DNA of 64,000 bases from Voacanga thouarsii (Eukaryota; Streptophyta; Magnoliopsida; Gentianales; Apocynaceae), in assembly GCA_026120185.1 (NCBI GenBank), contig JANUWF010003366.1, forward strand, positions 1,178,001-1,242,000, read 5' to 3'. Below the pieces are notes generated by a model. The model saw only the letters and a list, made by a program, of their open reading frames with translations, searched no databases and was not told the origin of the DNA. Below, piece by piece: positions 1 to 13,593 of the stretch (position 1 is its first letter; each line of letters opens with the position of its first letter). A program made the position numbers and the translations under genes.

Positions 1-2244
1 CTTTTTAAATTCTAGATTCAAGTCTCTAGGATGATATTGGTAGGAGATGGATTATGAATAGGATTTGAGCATGTATTGTTGTGATGAGTTGAGATTGAAG
101 CATGAATAAAGGTGTGTTTATGATGGAGATGGGATTTATGCATGAGTTGATTATCTTGGTTGATTGTATGTTGTTTTTAGGGTTTAATGCATGTTTCCAT
201 ATCATAGTTAGTATTTGTGATCAAGTATGCTAGAGATTATGTCATCTATGATGAATATGATTTATATTCATGAATGATTATTGAAGCCATGATTATGTTT
301 ATGCTAGTAGAGGTTGGATCATGCCTTAATAAATTTAGATCTATACTTTTATTCATGATTTGGATGATTTGATGAATTGGAGGGAGTATATGTTCATGAT
401 TGTGGTTAGCAATAGAAATATGAACATGAACTAGTTGTCCCTATACTAATTTTATTTTATCAATAAAATATTTAATATTATAATTTTTTCTTGTAAATTC
501 AAAAACCCAGGAAGGTAGATTTGGATTATTATATAAGGATATTTTAGTTAAATAAATGATAGCTTTTATTTCAAGAAATAAAATATATAGATATTGAATA
601 TAATAATAATATCAAATAAAGCCTTTTATATAAATAATCATAATAAATAAAAATATTAATTTTGTAAGTCTTATATTCATAAATATCATTAAAATTTATT
701 ATCTTTCAATTATTATCTCTTAATCAAAACCTGTTAAAAATTATTTATTAGCTTTCAATCAAGACCCATTAAAATTTATTTTCAACTAATTTTAGTTCGC
801 AATTATTTTCAAACAATTAATTATTAGCAAATCATTATTTTACCTAATGCCACCTAGGACTCTTCATCAAATAAACTCTAAATTATTCTTAGCAAGAATT
901 AAACCTTCAACTTATTAGTACATATTTCCCAAAACACTAATTATTTTAAATATCAAATTAGACTTAGCTTATAAATCTTTTTATTTATTATTTGGCCTTA
1001 AAGCTTGGAACACTAGGATCATGGTAGTAGTGAGTTGAGTTAGTCTTATTTGTGAAAGTGGATTTTGGCTGGAGTTTGATTGTGATTTATATTTACCTCA
1101 GGAGGGGTTGGGTCAGCGATCGAAGATCTTTATTTTATCTCGAGCAAAGATTCAGGTAAGCTCTTGCATAAAACCTGTTTGATGCGAAATGTTTATAATG
1201 GCAAGCCAAATGTAGAGTGCATGGACACTCATTTCTGCAAATGCAATTGAGGGTTGACTTCTTTCTTATTTCAGTCAAATGAATTATTTGAAAACCAATA
1301 AGCAGATTTACTCCAACTCAAAATTTTTTCTAAAACTGATTTTGACAAAGACTTTGGAAACCCTTAATTGTCATTTTCATGTGGAACTGTGTTTTGTTCA
1401 TTTTTCCCATGTGGGATATGTTACGTTGAGTACTCAATAAGAGTAGACTGCTAGGACTAGTCCTTGAAGGGTTAGGGTAAGTCTCACCGTAGGTGGCCAC
1501 CTCTGAGGGGTGAGTCTTGCCCGGATAAGATATCAGTCTAGTAGGTTGTGTCGGTCCGAGCTAGCAGTTTATTTTTCAGTTAAGTGACTGAGTTTTGCCG
1601 GAATGAACACCCAATTGTTGTTTGGGTATAGGGAATGAGGAGTATCTTGCCCGATAGGCCGATCACCTACCTTTTTGTCAGTCTGCACAAAGTGTCAGTA
1701 TTCTGACCGGTTATGGGGCCCAACGTATGGTGACCCATGATCAATTCTTTTGAGTGGTTGATTTTATTGATTATGTATGGTTGGAAAAGCCAAAACACCA
1801 CTCTTGATTTTAACTAATATTTATTGCTTGTCAGTATTTTTCTTATAAAGATTTTATACTTTGCATTCACAAACTATTTTCACTCGACACTCAAAGCACA
1901 CACGGACTTACTAAGATTTTTGTCTCATCACCATTTTTACCATGATTTCAGGTCGATCCTGTTGTGGGGATGAGTAGCTAGATATTGCCTGCCTTGGAAG
2001 ATTTTCTGTTATTTGATTTGTGTAATGCATTGGGAAGTTGAGAGTGGATAATTTTTATTTTGGATTTGTTTTTTGGAATTCTTAGATTTAATCTCGGATT
2101 TATCCTTGGGTTGTAATAAATTTTAAGTTAAAATATTATTTTTATTCTGCTATTTTATTTGTATGACATAGTTATAAAGACCCCTTATCCTTTGGACGGA
2201 GCGACATCCCTGGCCCTGGTAGGCCTAGGTAGTGAGGTGTTATA
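1..2244 (+). repeat. Tekay-type LTR remnant, cut by the window edge
   Basis: This stretch matches the 3' part of the long LTRs of element Z (28316-34128 and 39581-43869). Shared blocks include the 'ggccacctctgaggggtgag' segment near 1490 and the terminal 'ggcctaggtagt' block near 2222. The Z LTR ends in TTACA; here the end reads TTATA at about 2244. No primer-binding site follows, so it is a solo or truncated LTR rather than the start of an element. No coding capacity was seen. Confidence 0.8.
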
Positions 2245-2251
2245 GCTCAAG

Positions 2252-2615
2252 GTATGCTCTATTCTTTTTTTGAAGTTTTACTCTGTTTTTGGTTAGCAGA
2301 CAGATGGACCCAGAACCAGATACACTTGCCAAACCTAGTGCCAGGTCTGTTTTGGTTTGTCCCCTGAAGCTTGGCTCAATTTTTGCTTCTTGACCAGAAT
2401 GGACTCGGTGCTTGGTCCATTAGGGCTTGGTGCAAGGTTTGTTCTGGATTGTTCACTTTCTGCTCAAAATCTACTCAAATCTGCACATATTTGACAAAAA
2501 TACTTTTTACAAGTAAAATGTCAAATAGGAAGGAATATGTCTAGTTATTACAACAAATGTATCTTAAAACAATCTCAAATAACTAAGAAAATAATGATGA
2601 TTTTAACCCCTATCA
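2252..2615 (-). repeat. Y-family LTR fragment
   Basis: This matches the right-hand part of the Y LTRs (about 9370-9746 and 16260-16632), including the repeated tggcaccagg-like segments and the terminal 'gattttaacccctatca'. Only about 360 bp remain. It abuts the Z-type LTR on the left and copia coding sequence on the right, so both ends are broken. Confidence 0.75.
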
Positions 2616-2618
2616 TCA

Positions 2619-3268
2619 TACTTTACACTAGGCCCGATAACTGCTTTGTTGTAGGCTTAGTTAGTAGATATCATTCAAACCTAGGGGAGGTCCATTACTA
2701 AGCAGTAAAGCATATACTTGATTACCTTAAGGGAACAAGGAATTAAATGTCCATTTATAGAACCGATGTTTTAGATCCAACAGGGTACATAGACTCAAAT
2801 TTTCATGTAGATAAAGATAAAAGAAAATCCACTAGTGGATATGTATTTATCTTGTCTAGAGGAGCACTTTTATACAAAGTATCAAGTAATCTTATATCAC
2901 TTATTTAACCATGGACAGAGGCATCCAAGGAAGTAGGATGGCGGGCTCTGGAAGTTTCTTTCAAAACTTGGAGTTGTACCACATATGGACAAGCTAATCG
3001 TTCTATATTGTGACAATGCAGACGCTATCTCACAATCTAAGGAACCAATAAACCACAAGAAAGGGAAGCACATTGAGAAGAATTACTACATGATCTAAGA
3101 ATTTATTTAGAGACAGAAAATTAATTAAGGTGGAATAGATTGTCTCAGAGAACAATCTAGCTGATCCGTTAACCAAGCCTCTAGTAGAAATAGTTTTTAG
3201 GAGACACTTAGATGCCATAGGGGTAGGCACCTAGGAACTTACATAGTCTTAGAGTGCAAGTGACAGAT
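2619..3268 (+). pseudogene. Ty1/copia RNase H remnant (C1)
   Basis: Conceptual translation on the plus strand gives the end of a copia Pol protein. A 'TRPDNCFVVGLVSRY' segment at about 2628 is followed by 'AVKHILDYLKGTRN' and 'KRKSTSGYVF', which match the intact-looking copy in C2 (20168-21268). The RNase H motif normally TDSDF reads IDSNF here. At least two in-frame stops lie in the first 150 codons, and the frame is lost after about 2900. Everything upstream of the reverse-transcriptase C-terminus is missing. It runs into an LTR at 3269 after a decayed polypurine tract, so this is the 3' end of a plus-strand element. Confidence 0.85.
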
Positions 3269-4794
3269 TGTTGGAATATATGCCCTCAAGACTATGTATC
3301 TGATATAAAATTTGATGTAATAAATTAAAGTTTTATTTTCAAAGTGTTTGTGTTATTTACTTTAATTTATTTTACACAATATTAGTTGGAAAAACCCATT
3401 GTGTCTAAGTAAGAGATCCATATGAATAGAGGTTTTTCATAGTTTGGTATGAATCATGAGTTACATAACACATAAACAGTAGTTCTTAGTCTTTTGATAA
3501 GAATGGGAATCCCATTAGGAAAAAGGTTATTATACTATGAATTCTATATAGAAAATGGCTTATCTTTAGCTAGTGAGTAGTCCTCTCATTTTATGATATA
3601 AACGTATTTAGAATACGTAGAATTGGACCTGCAATAGGAGTTTCTAAAAGTACTAAAAAAAAAAAACCTAAACTACTTCTACTACAGTGTAGATTTATAT
3701 CCTATGGCTTAAGTGGGGGTAGGTGGTTTGACAAAGCTAGAAGCACGTACTTTGATATGCTATAGGTGAGGTCCTATCATAGGATTAATATACTTATGTG
3801 TTAGATATGTGTGACTAGTTAGTTAAGACATACTCATACAAAATAGCTTTTATGCTCCTAAATAGAGGAATCACCCCCTTGTGATTGTCACGGATAATCT
3901 ATATAATCCAAGGCCCTGGGAACGTGACTTTGTATTTTATGCTTTTGGGTAGCTTCTAGAAATAAATGGGTATATACTAAAAATCATAGATTATTAGATT
4001 AGATATATAAGAATAGTAGATGTCATTGAGAAAGGTATTAGTACATCTCTCTTATCTCAATGATGAGTGTTACATAGATGTGTATTTTAGTCAAAACACC
4101 TCTAGGTCAGAGGCATTACTAAGTGCATCATTGTCCTTAGAGTTAATATTTTCTTATCGTGATATTAGAAAATATTTAAAATGTAAAATATATTTACTTA
4201 CATGGTAAGGGTATTTTGGTCATTTTAATAGCCCAGGACGATGTCTCTTTTGATCCTCAAGGTAGCCCGTAAAGCTTAGTTAAATTTTAGAATAAGGATT
4301 TAGTCTTTAATAAATGGGTTCTATTTTATTTAGAAAGCCTAATTTATTATTGCGTTGAAATAAAATAAAAGGCCCAAAGAGAGAATTAATTAAAAGCCTA
4401 GTTTATAGGTTAATTAATTATCCAGGGCTAAAGCTCGCATTAGATGATTAAAGTTAACCCAATCCTAAACCAAAAAAAGGCTTAGGATAAAAACACAATA
4501 CATTTAGGTATTTAATTATTTATCTTAGGCTTGGTCTATTCCAGGATTAAATAAATAATTAAAGCTGGCCTAGGAACATGGATCAGAGCTCAATGAAGCA
4601 AGGCCTATGAGGGCTTGGATGGCTAGAGCTTTTAATTAAGACGTAGCTGGCCAGTTTTATTTAACATATATTCTTTATATCATTCACACAAAACTGAACA
4701 GACATTACTCTTGTGACTTCAGAAAAACCCTAAACCCTCTGTTCTTCACCTTTTGGCCATCTTCCTTTCCTTTGTTTTCCTTTCTTCTCTACCC
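3269..4794 (+). repeat. Ty1/copia LTR (3' LTR of C1)
   Basis: It starts TGTTGGAATATATGCCCTC directly after the C1 RNase H remnant, the usual start of this copia LTR family. Related blocks occur in the C2 LTRs, S2 and S3 on the other strand. The right boundary is inferred from where similarity to the X LTR begins (about 4795). No clean CA end or duplication is visible, so the end may be deleted. A 62-codon ORF at 4020-4208 lies inside the LTR and is not considered a gene. Confidence 0.75.
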
Positions 4795-5946
4795 GATAGG
4801 AATCATACTAGGTATAATGGCTAATTCAAAGAAGGGGAAAGGAAGACAAGGGCAAAACTCATGGTTCCTTAGGTGAGATCAATTTACAAGATATTTCAAA
4901 GGAGTTTTCAAGGTAACAAATTCAACAAACCAAAGACCAACAAGATTGTGAAGAAATGGGTTAAGAAGGAAAGGGCCAAAGGAGCACAAAGGAACAGACA
5001 ATCCTTATAGGGAAATAAGCAAGCACATCACCAAAGAATGGATATTAAGGGAGATAATAATAGAATGCAATCTAAAAATGCATAAAAAAGAAACAAGCTT
5101 GGCTTTAAAACCATTTTGGAGGGACAAGGAAATACCCAAGACAATAATAGAGGTCAAGAACCTTATTTGAGGTGCAAAATATCAGGGGAACCAATGAGAA
5201 AATGGTGTTGCACGAGAAAAAACTGAGCAACGCTTGGGATAGCTACCCAGAAGCCAATCGATGCCGGCTTGTTGCTGTTCGACAGTCTGCTGATTTTAGA
5301 AATCAGTCGGCACTGGGTCATCCTAACTAAACTGGCGCTGGCCCATATCGAGCATCCCTGTTTTGATTTGTTTTGCTTAGTTTGAATGTTGTTTTGAAGT
5401 AATTTTATTTTTCACTGTTTGTATCAAGTTTTAGAGCCTAAACACATGTATTAAGGGCGTCAAATTTCTATGTTTTGTTTACTAATTAGTTTAGGGCAAA
5501 GTATCTATGTATATGCCATTATAGCTCCTGTAAATAGAACTTTAAGATATTAAACATTTCGAAATTCAAGAACTCTTGAGAGAGTTGTGAGGATAATTCC
5601 TCTTAGATTTTTTCTCAAATCAAATCAATACTTCTTTTAAGACTTAGTCCAACCTAAATATCAAGTTTTTAACCTTTCTTGGATAGATCATTGTACTTTC
5701 TAAAGTGAGTTTTAGGTTTCTAGCTAATCTAGGGTTCTTTTAGGTGATCATTTGGCAGTCTAAATCTTCTCATCCCATTTGTTCTTGATTATTCTTAGGT
5801 TAGGGGTGTTTGGGTGTTGATTTAGTTTACTTAGTTCAATAGATTTAGGATTCTAGGTGGCTTAAATTACCAAAGGGTTCTAGTCTTTGAATTAAGTTCT
5901 TGAGTTTGAACTTCAAATTTCAAGAGGTGCTTCCGTTCTCGTATCA
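4795..5946 (+). repeat. 5' LTR of element X (left end missing)
   Basis: From 'ctaggtataatgg' at about 4808 onward it is collinear with 27195-28120 followed by 45738-45958, which is the 3' LTR broken by S2. It ends 'ctcgtatca' at 5946, four bases before the primer site. The 5' end is lost at the junction with the C1 LTR. It holds a GC-rich block with 'actggcgctggcc' near 5330. Confidence 0.75.
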
Positions 5947-5950
5947 AAGT

Positions 5951-5963
5951 TGGTATCAGGGTA
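5951..5963 (+). other. Primer-binding site of X (initiator tRNA-Met type)
   Basis: TGGTATCAGGGTA follows the 5' LTR after a four-base spacer. It differs from the usual TGGTATCAGAGC only near its 3' end. This fixes the orientation of X as plus. Confidence 0.75.
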
Positions 5964-7479
5964 TGGTTGTGTTGATTCTAATTAATACAACTTTCTTTGG
6001 GCAAATGGTACAATCTTCTTCAAGCATTTGTGAAACTTTTTCAGATTTTTGTCGCTTATTTTTGTGCCATTTTTGAATGTTTGTAACTCAAAATTATACC
6101 ATAAACTTGTTGTTGAATTGATGTTATATGTTGGTAGGATGTTTAAAGAATCATTTGGCATGAAGAATTCATGACTTGAAGCTAAAACAAGTGAAAAAAA
6201 AATTATGCAAATTCCTAATACTGTAACTATTTGTCTTACTATTTTTAAATGTGATGAACTTCAATTTGTGCGATGGGTTTGATGTGAAATTGAACCTATA
6301 TGTTTGGTTGATGTTTTAGTAGTCTTTTAAAGTTTAAAAGTGAAGAAATTTAAAGGATTCTTTGGTTTATTTGTTGCAAAATTCTGGTCACAATACAAAT
6401 CCCGTAGCTCTTCTTCAAGCTATTTTTGTTGTACATAAAACTTAAAATTTGTCTATATTCTTTCTTTGAAATTGTTCCTTCATGTTATTATAATCATTGG
6501 GGATTGATTTTATTGTGAATTTTGAGTTTCTGGGGTTGTTACATAGGTGAAAATTTTGGAGCAACTTCAGTTAGTAGCTTACATATAAGGTGTTTAATGT
6601 ATTGCTTTAATGGCTTGTGAATGTTCATACATGATTACCAAAAGCTTCCTATGATGAATTTCTATGATTTTCTTTATTAGTAATTTATCTTAAGTGAGAT
6701 TTATCCTTGTTTTTCTAGTAGGAATTTTTTAGTGATGATCTATCCTTGATACTTCGTTTATATCACTTGCTTCTTTGAATCTTGAATTCCTTGTATTAGC
6801 ATTACTTTGAGTGAGTTAATTGAGCATCAAGATTATATTCTTGCAGTTGTGATAGCTTCCTAACATTTAAAAATCCTTCATTTTAGTAGTTGTCTACCAT
6901 ATGTTTGATGAAATGCTTTGTATTGATTCTTAGCTTGTATTTTCCACTTCCAATTGGCTTCACTGAAATATTTCTTGTCATTGGTGGGTTGAGTACTTGA
7001 TTTTAAATCTTCTTGAGATAATTGAAAAAGATGTGAAATTGTCTTACCTTGAAACCTTGTGGTGTTTGCTAAGTGAGTTCCTTCATAAATTATTCTTGAA
7101 ATCTCGAGTTTGTTTAGCCCTTATTTCTTTGAATTTTTGTTTGAACTTGCCTTGTTCTTTTGCAACAAAAAAGTGTCATTCGAATTCCCTTAAAACACCT
7201 AGTTAATTATTCTTAGAATATTGGCTTGAATTATCTAGTTAGACTAATTCCTAAATAATTGGGGAGGTTGTTTTGGAAAGAAAATCTTTAATCAATTGAA
7301 TGTTGTAATAGTAGTCAGAGGGTGAGCTCATTTTAACAAAAGCCAAGGAAAAAGTATACATGAGTGAAGAGTGACTTACAAAAATTGAATGTAAGTACAT
7401 GAGGGAATGAAGTGAGGAATTTCTCTTGCGTTTTCCACTTAAATTTTGTGGGTACTTCTATTGAAATCAAAGTTCGCAA
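5964..7479 (+). other. Untranslated leader of X
   Basis: About 1.5 kb of T-rich sequence between the primer site and gag. No ORF here resembles a known domain; the 69-codon ORF at 6997-7206 is T-rich and unlike any family I know. It is taken as leader of X. Confidence 0.5.
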
Positions 7480-8212
7480 TGGCTAGTTAGAGTGATAGTG
7501 AAGGGTATTACTATGATGAGGAATCTAATTCAAGTAGAAGCAATTATGGGGAGCATGATGAACATTAATATAATGATGAGGAAGATAATTGGGAAAATGA
7601 AAATAAACAAGAGAACTTGCCTAATTGTGAGGTTGAATTTTTTGTGAATAGCCATGATAAAGGCCAAGTGCAAATGGAAGAGGAAATTAGACTTATGAGA
7701 AGGAAGGTTTCAAGGATTTTATGTGGAGAGAGTACAAAAACATTCAAATGGTAGCTTACAAAGATAGAAGAAGAATGAGGAGAAAAGAGAGTTAAAGTAC
7801 AATGAGAAGTTGATATCTCTGTTCCATGGGAAAAGAGATTTGAGAGAATATTATGGATTGGAAAGGAGGATGGAAACATAGTTTAAAAGATTTCAGTATA
7901 ATAGAAGAAACAAGGTGAAATGGACACTAATGTGTTTTTCCAAAAATGCCTTAGAATGGTGGAAGCAAGTGAATACATAAATAAGGTGAAGCGGATATCA
8001 AATAGTAGTTTCTTGAGAAGAGATGAAAGATTTCATGAGGGAGTGGTTTGTACCCGATGAGTGCAAAATATGTTGGAGCCTTGCTCACACTTCCAATAAT
8101 TGTCTAAGAAGTCCTAAGCATAGGGAGGGAAGTGCATTGAAATTTTTTTCAAAAGGTGGAATAAGAACAAAATAAGATTTTGTGTGCTCTACTTGTTGGG
8201 GATATTGTTATA
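7480..8212 (+). pseudogene. Ty3/gypsy gag remnant of X, broken by Y
   Basis: The likely start at 7480 opens with an acidic Asp/Glu/Tyr-rich N-terminus that has a stop at codon 4 and another within the first 30 codons. Near 7921-7970 a gag-core segment ends in 'NALEWWKQV', typical of plant retrotransposon gag. A complete CX2CX4HX4C zinc knuckle (C-KI-C-WSLA-H-TSNN-C) lies at 8062-8103. A second knuckle-like motif begins at 8185 in the same frame and has Tyr in place of His. Element Y inserted inside this second knuckle, so its last residues are at 16638 onward. Several stops and frameshifts make it non-functional. Confidence 0.75.
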
Positions 8213-8217
8213 GTACA

Positions 8218-9746
8218 TAATGCATTAATTTTGGGTGTATAAAATCATCAATTTTACATCCATCCCTTAGTTAAGTTTTAATTAAAACATTAATCCTAAA
8301 ATACACATGTGAGCAAGTATTCCCATCGCAAGTATAGTACAGGAAATTAATGAGTATTGATCCTCAAAGGACCAAGTACACACTAATTAGTTTTCATTCA
8401 TTGTTTAACAGACCCCAAATAAAGTGAGAAAAGGAAAAAAAGAAAAATAAAGAAATATATAAAACTCAAGGATGTAGGTTTATGCAATTTAGACAAGCAT
8501 TCTAGGAAACATGATAATGAACCAATTAGTAATTCTCTCAACTAATTATCATCTTGGCATCATGAAAGAATATAAAGTAAAATTCAATCGTTTCACAAGT
8601 TATGATTCGACTTAGATAAATCCCACTTCATTTCCTAATCTATAGAATCCTATATTTTGATCAAATTAACAGATTTGTCAATTAAGCTAACATAACCAAA
8701 ACATGCATTAAGCTCAATTCCTTATAAACAAGAAATTAGCTAATAGCCTTTTGCTCGAGGTAAAATCAACTAATCTTTGATTACTTAGCCCTATAACCTT
8801 GACCTCGTCACTCAAGTCCATCAATATTACACAAATACGAAATCAATACAATGAAACTCCTAATATCGTTGTCTCAAGTTAATTAGGAGAACTCTCATCA
8901 ATAACCAATGAAATCAAGTAATTAAACACCAAAGATAACAAAGAATTGATCAAATAACTAAATTAACACAAAATCATGAATCTTAAAATACTATTAAATT
9001 ACAATAAAAATATTGAATACATCATTGCTAAAGAAAAAGAAGACAAAGAGAAAAGGAAGCACTCATAGACAAACCTCTTTCTTTTTCCTTCAAGACTCCC
9101 TTGAACAGTTCTTCTTGATCTGGGTGAACACCTCCTTCAATAAGAGATTTAAAATTTTTGCCCTTTAATTCAACTCTCTATGTCGTATATATCCAACTCT
9201 TATATTCTGTTGTGCTTTTATAGGCCTCTTGGATGCCAATTTCGTGGCTGAGTAAATCTTAGCCGAGTAGGAGTAGGAAAATACCAAAATCATTAGATAA
9301 ACCTTAATTCTGTGTACAGAATTTTTGCCTCCAGAGCGTACCTGGTGCTGGGTACCTTCGACCCACTTGGCACCATGTGCACTCTATTCTTCCCCTATTT
9401 TTGCTCTATTTTTTACCGTTCCTCCTTGGAAGAGAGACCGGACCTGGCACCAAGTGCATTTGCCAGACCTGGCACCAGGTTTGTTCTAGAATTTTCCCTG
9501 AAGTTGGCTCAATTTCTTCTGCTGGAGTAGAATGGACCTGGTGCCTAGTCCACAAGCTGGGCCTGGCACAATTTTAGTTTTGTACACTTTCTGCTCGATT
9601 TTAACTTAAATCTGTACGTATTTGTCAAAAACACCTTTTATAAGCAAAATATCAAATAGGAAGGAATATACCTAGTTATTACAACAAATGTACCTTAAAA
9701 TAACCTCAAATAACTAGGAAAAGAATGGTGATTTTAACCCCTATCA
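8218..9746 (-). repeat. 3' LTR of Y
   Basis: On the plus strand it runs from 'taatgcattaattttggg' to 'gattttaacccctatca'. It is collinear with 15111-16632 over its whole length. It contains several copies of a tggcaccagg-like module that is better preserved as tggcgccagg in the other LTR. Confidence 0.88.
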
Positions 9747-9765
9747 CATATCTCCCACACTTGAA
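9747..9765 (-). other. Polypurine tract of Y
   Basis: Plus-strand 'catatctcccacacttgaa' reads TTCAAGTGTGGGAGATATG on the minus strand, directly before the LTR start TGATAGGGG. This is the usual plus-strand primer arrangement of this clade. Confidence 0.75.
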
Positions 9766-11345
9766 TAATTGCTTATCCTCAAACAAAACACTTTAGTCTA
9801 AGAAAAATTATCAACAAAACACAATTTCTTTCTTATTCCAAAAATTTCTTTACTGTAACAAAGATCATGTCTTCCTTTCAAACTTTAGATACAGCCCTTG
9901 TCATTCAAACCCTTTGAAAATAATACAGACTTTGAAACATTGGGCAAGACAACACAAAACTCTTGAAGTCAAATTAATTAAGTGAATACCTTAGTCTAAG
10001 AAAATTATTTCACTTTTTAAGTAAAAATATAGATAAAATGAAGCACATAAGTAAAGCCATCTACCAACTCAAGTATTATAAATCTAAAAATTGCACACTC
10101 AAGTTATGATGTGAGGAAAGCACTCCACTTTTTTTTTCTCTCAAAATTTTTTAATGACTTAGGGAAATGATAGACTCAAGTGCATTGATTTCTCTTCACA
10201 CACCGTATTAGCCCCCTTTACAATCATCACTCATCATTTTTCTCACCAATTCTTTTTTTCTTTTACTCTTTCTTCCCTTTTTACCTTCGAGATAGCCTCA
10301 AGAGAATGCACCGAATTCACTTACTACTTCTCCCCATATTAACCCTCTTTTCAGCTAAAGGTCTTCAACAATCATCAATAAAAGCATTTTTTTTCTCAAT
10401 TCACACCAACAATAGTGTTGTTTCTACTCACTGTTTTTTCAACTCAAATCAAAATTTTTTCAGCATTCTCCTCAATCTTTCCTCTCAAAGATATTTTTTC
10501 AACTCACATTTTTTCATCATAACTCAAAGCCAACAAAATTTAAACTCATAATACAAGAGCCAATAAACTCTTTCCAGATTCATCATATCTTCTATATTCA
10601 AACTAGATAGTCAAATAACATTCAATCACCAGTGCATAAACAAGATTAATCAAAATTCTCAAGTCTTGACAAATATCCTATCTAACAAAACAATTTCACA
10701 AAAATTCCACCTAATAAATTGACAAAACTCATATCCAACTAAGAAAAAGAATTACAATCTTACCTAACAATGAAGCCACTGATATTTTTTAAAAATTTAT
10801 CACAAAATATATTCACAAAATAATATGGAAAAGCACTTCTTCACCCTTATTCTCCCCCCATATTTAAATTGGATATTGTTCTTAATGGCCAAAGATAGAA
10901 TAATAAAAGTACAGTCAAGAAAACCAAGATGAATAAAGAAGAAGAATAAAATAAAGAAGATACTTCCATTATATTGTCGTGACATCATGTTTGAATCCAC
11001 CTCAAGAAAGGGTCATTACAAGAGTACCTACTAAAAGAAAAGAAGCAAAACAAAGAAAAAAACATAAATCTAGAAAAAGAAAAGGAAATTTATAAAATAA
11101 AAAGGAATGAAAAATAAAATAAAAGACACCTACAAGCTAGTAAAGGTTATTAAAATTTAAAAAAAGAAAAATAAAATACAAAAAAGTAGTCAAGAGTTAT
11201 TCTCATAATCATTGTTAGCATCAGCTACGCAACTGGAAGAAGTACAAGTAACTTGTTGGATCAAAGTAGCCAACTTTTGATCTTAAGACTCCTGGTATTG
11301 ACGAATATCGGCAATGAAATCGAAAAGCTGGAGGAGGAGAGTCAT
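9766..11345 (-). other. 3' non-coding region of Y
   Basis: About 1.6 kb of A-rich, low-complexity sequence between the PF20167-like ORF and the polypurine tract. ORFs at 10306-10551 and 10800-11000 are compositionally biased and match nothing I recognise. Confidence 0.5.
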
Positions 11346-12392
11346 TTAGGTCTCCATCTGAGCCTCCATGCATGCCTCAAAATCAGTCTGTGAATGAGAG
11401 CTAGTGGCCCAAGAGGCAGGTCTAGCAGGTGGCTCCTCTTCCTCCTCCTTATCAGGGGGAAGCTCCTCCCTTTCGGGGTACTGCACCTTATACGGCCTCT
11501 TCCACCTCTTGGGCCTCTCATCATAGTGATACCCACACCGAACTAAGGTATATTCTATCACTATGTCGCGATCAGTAGTAGGCTCACTCAACCCTCCATC
11601 CGGTCATACTCTAAAGTCTCTCAAAAATTTCATAATAACCAAAGGGAATTTGAAGGCTTTGGCTGTAATGTTAAAGGCTACAACCTCACACATAGAGTTA
11701 ATGATAATTGGAGCAAGGAGAATAGGCTCATAGTTCCTCATCTTATCTAGAATATAAAGGTCAATAACCCTAGACTCATTGAAGCCACCAGCCTTGGGAT
11801 AGACATTGAAAGCAAAGATATAGACTAGGGCACACCACTGAGCCTCGAGGTCATTATTGGAGTAATACTAGTTTTGATATATTTCCACTTTTCTTCTCAT
11901 ACGAAAACTATCCCTTGCAGCCCCCACATCCCATGCAGGCTTAGAGATAATTATTTGGTTATTATGGTCCATAGCTATCCACTGTCTCTCATTTGGGACT
12001 CCTAAAATTCTAGCTAGTCTAACCTTGTCAAACTCAATAAGAATCCCTTTGACCATGGTGGAGACCACTTGGAGAGTATTTTTCTTTTTATCTTGCATAT
12101 TGGCATAAAACTCTCTCATGCGCACAAGACAATATGGTATTTCCATTCGAATAATGGGTTCCCACCCCAGGCGCCTAAACATTGTAGAACGATCTAGGGA
12201 ATCGTCTAAAGACGGCTTGTATCACTTTTTTACTATAATCTTATTGTGTTGGTGCCTGTTATACCAAACATGACATATAAGATTAGAAAATTTGATAGGT
12301 TGGGTAGGGAGAAGCTCGAAAGAATGTGTGGAGGATGATGCATCTTGAGCTCTCTTAGCCCCCGGTGCTAACCCTCTAGGTCGTCTAAACAT
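11346..12392 (-). pseudogene. PF20167-like plant transposon ORF of Y, broken by stops
   Basis: From the ATG at 12392 the minus strand gives an ORF interrupted by in-frame stops near 12222, 11868 and 11611 but keeping one frame to the stop at 11346. The middle part has 'VRMREFYANMQDKK' and 'ARILGVPNERQW', the pattern of the putative plant transposon protein domain (PF20167) found in Athila/Tat-type elements. Later come 'VIDLYILDKM' and 'LAPIIINSMCEVVA'. The C-terminus is acidic and Pro/Glu-rich ('DKEEEEEPPARPA'). Its function is unknown; it is not a catalytic transposase. The same signature recurs in W at 46428-46673. The family assignment is from memory of the pattern, not from a search. Confidence 0.65.
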
Positions 12393-13593
12393 GATGGAAG
12401 GATGAAGAAAGATGGTAAAATAGAAAAATAAGAGGCTCTCAACTCACTCTTTACAACAAATGCCTAACTCTTAACCTTCTCACAATTACAACAACCTTCA
12501 GCACCACCACCAACTCAACATAAAATGCCACAAAATAATCAATAAACACCACTCAACTTCCTCCAGTAAACCTGTAAGAAGAATAGAGATATGCCAATCC
12601 CAACACAATACTAATAAGCTTGATCAAATCCACAATGTTCAATAGTGCTTAAAGAAGTCATATTTAGCTCAGAATCACAATGCTTAATTAGCCAGACCAA
12701 TTAGATCACAATGTAAAGCTTATAAGCACAAGGCTAAGTTAAACATGATAAGTATCCTTTTATCCCAAAAATTACTTCTAAGGAATGCATGCTCAATCAC
12801 TTCCATAAAAAAATTACAAAATATCAATGGCATTAATCATAAGGTAGTATCTATAATATTCTCATGTCAACGCAAGCTCAAAGAAAGCAATCTTAACAAT
12901 CAAATTCTACACAAAAAAATATTCAAGAATTTTTTCCCAAAAACGCATAGAAAACTATCCGAAATTCATAAGAAAAAATTTAATCGTAGAAAGTGTAGAA
13001 AATTCATACCATAATGATCTCCAAAGCATGGGCAATGAGTCTATGCAAAAATTTTGAAGAAATCGCGCTCCCAATAGAAAATTTGAAAAATGGCTTTTGG
13101 GTGAAAAGATTGGATTTTTCCTTGTTTTGATCTAAACTTTCAAGAACAAAGTGAGGATTTTGTGTTTTGGAATTGTTTTGGAGGTATTGAAAGTGATTCG
13201 ACAGTGTTTTGAAGATGAACCCGATGATGTGTTGAGACCAAATTGGAGAGAGATGAAAGTTTTTTTTGACAAAAATGGCCAAGAGGGTAGATTTTGAGTG
13301 TTGCGATCGAGAGGAACTGGCGCCGGACCTATTCTTCCCACGCTTCACTGTCTGGACCCCTTGACTCGGCGCTCAGGCCATGGGTTGGGCCCGGTGCCAA
13401 GTTAGCTCTGGCTAGAAAAATCACATTTTTTTTTTCAGAGATGCATTTTAATGAAAATAAAGACAAAGGAACACAAAATCATACAAAGCATGTAGTCTCA
13501 CGTCTAAATAAATGAAAATAGATGAGCATTAAAAAGATTGTTCAGCAAAAACTAAAGCAGTTTAAAATTAGCATTTTTTTTACGGTCTTGGTC
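12393..13593 (-). other. Spacer of Y between gag and the second ORF
   Basis: Mostly A-rich non-coding sequence. A 114-codon ORF at 13004-13348 (minus) begins 'MKRGKNRSGASSSRSQHSK', resembling the basic Ser-rich starts of plant retroelement ORFs. It could be a first exon of the PF20167-like ORF, but no convincing splice pair was traced. 13310-13410 is GC-rich and repeats the 'actggcgccgg' module found in the Y LTRs. Confidence 0.4.

Noticed and set aside
7565..7879. 104-codon minus-strand ORF
   Set aside because: Shadow of the plus-strand X gag remnant.
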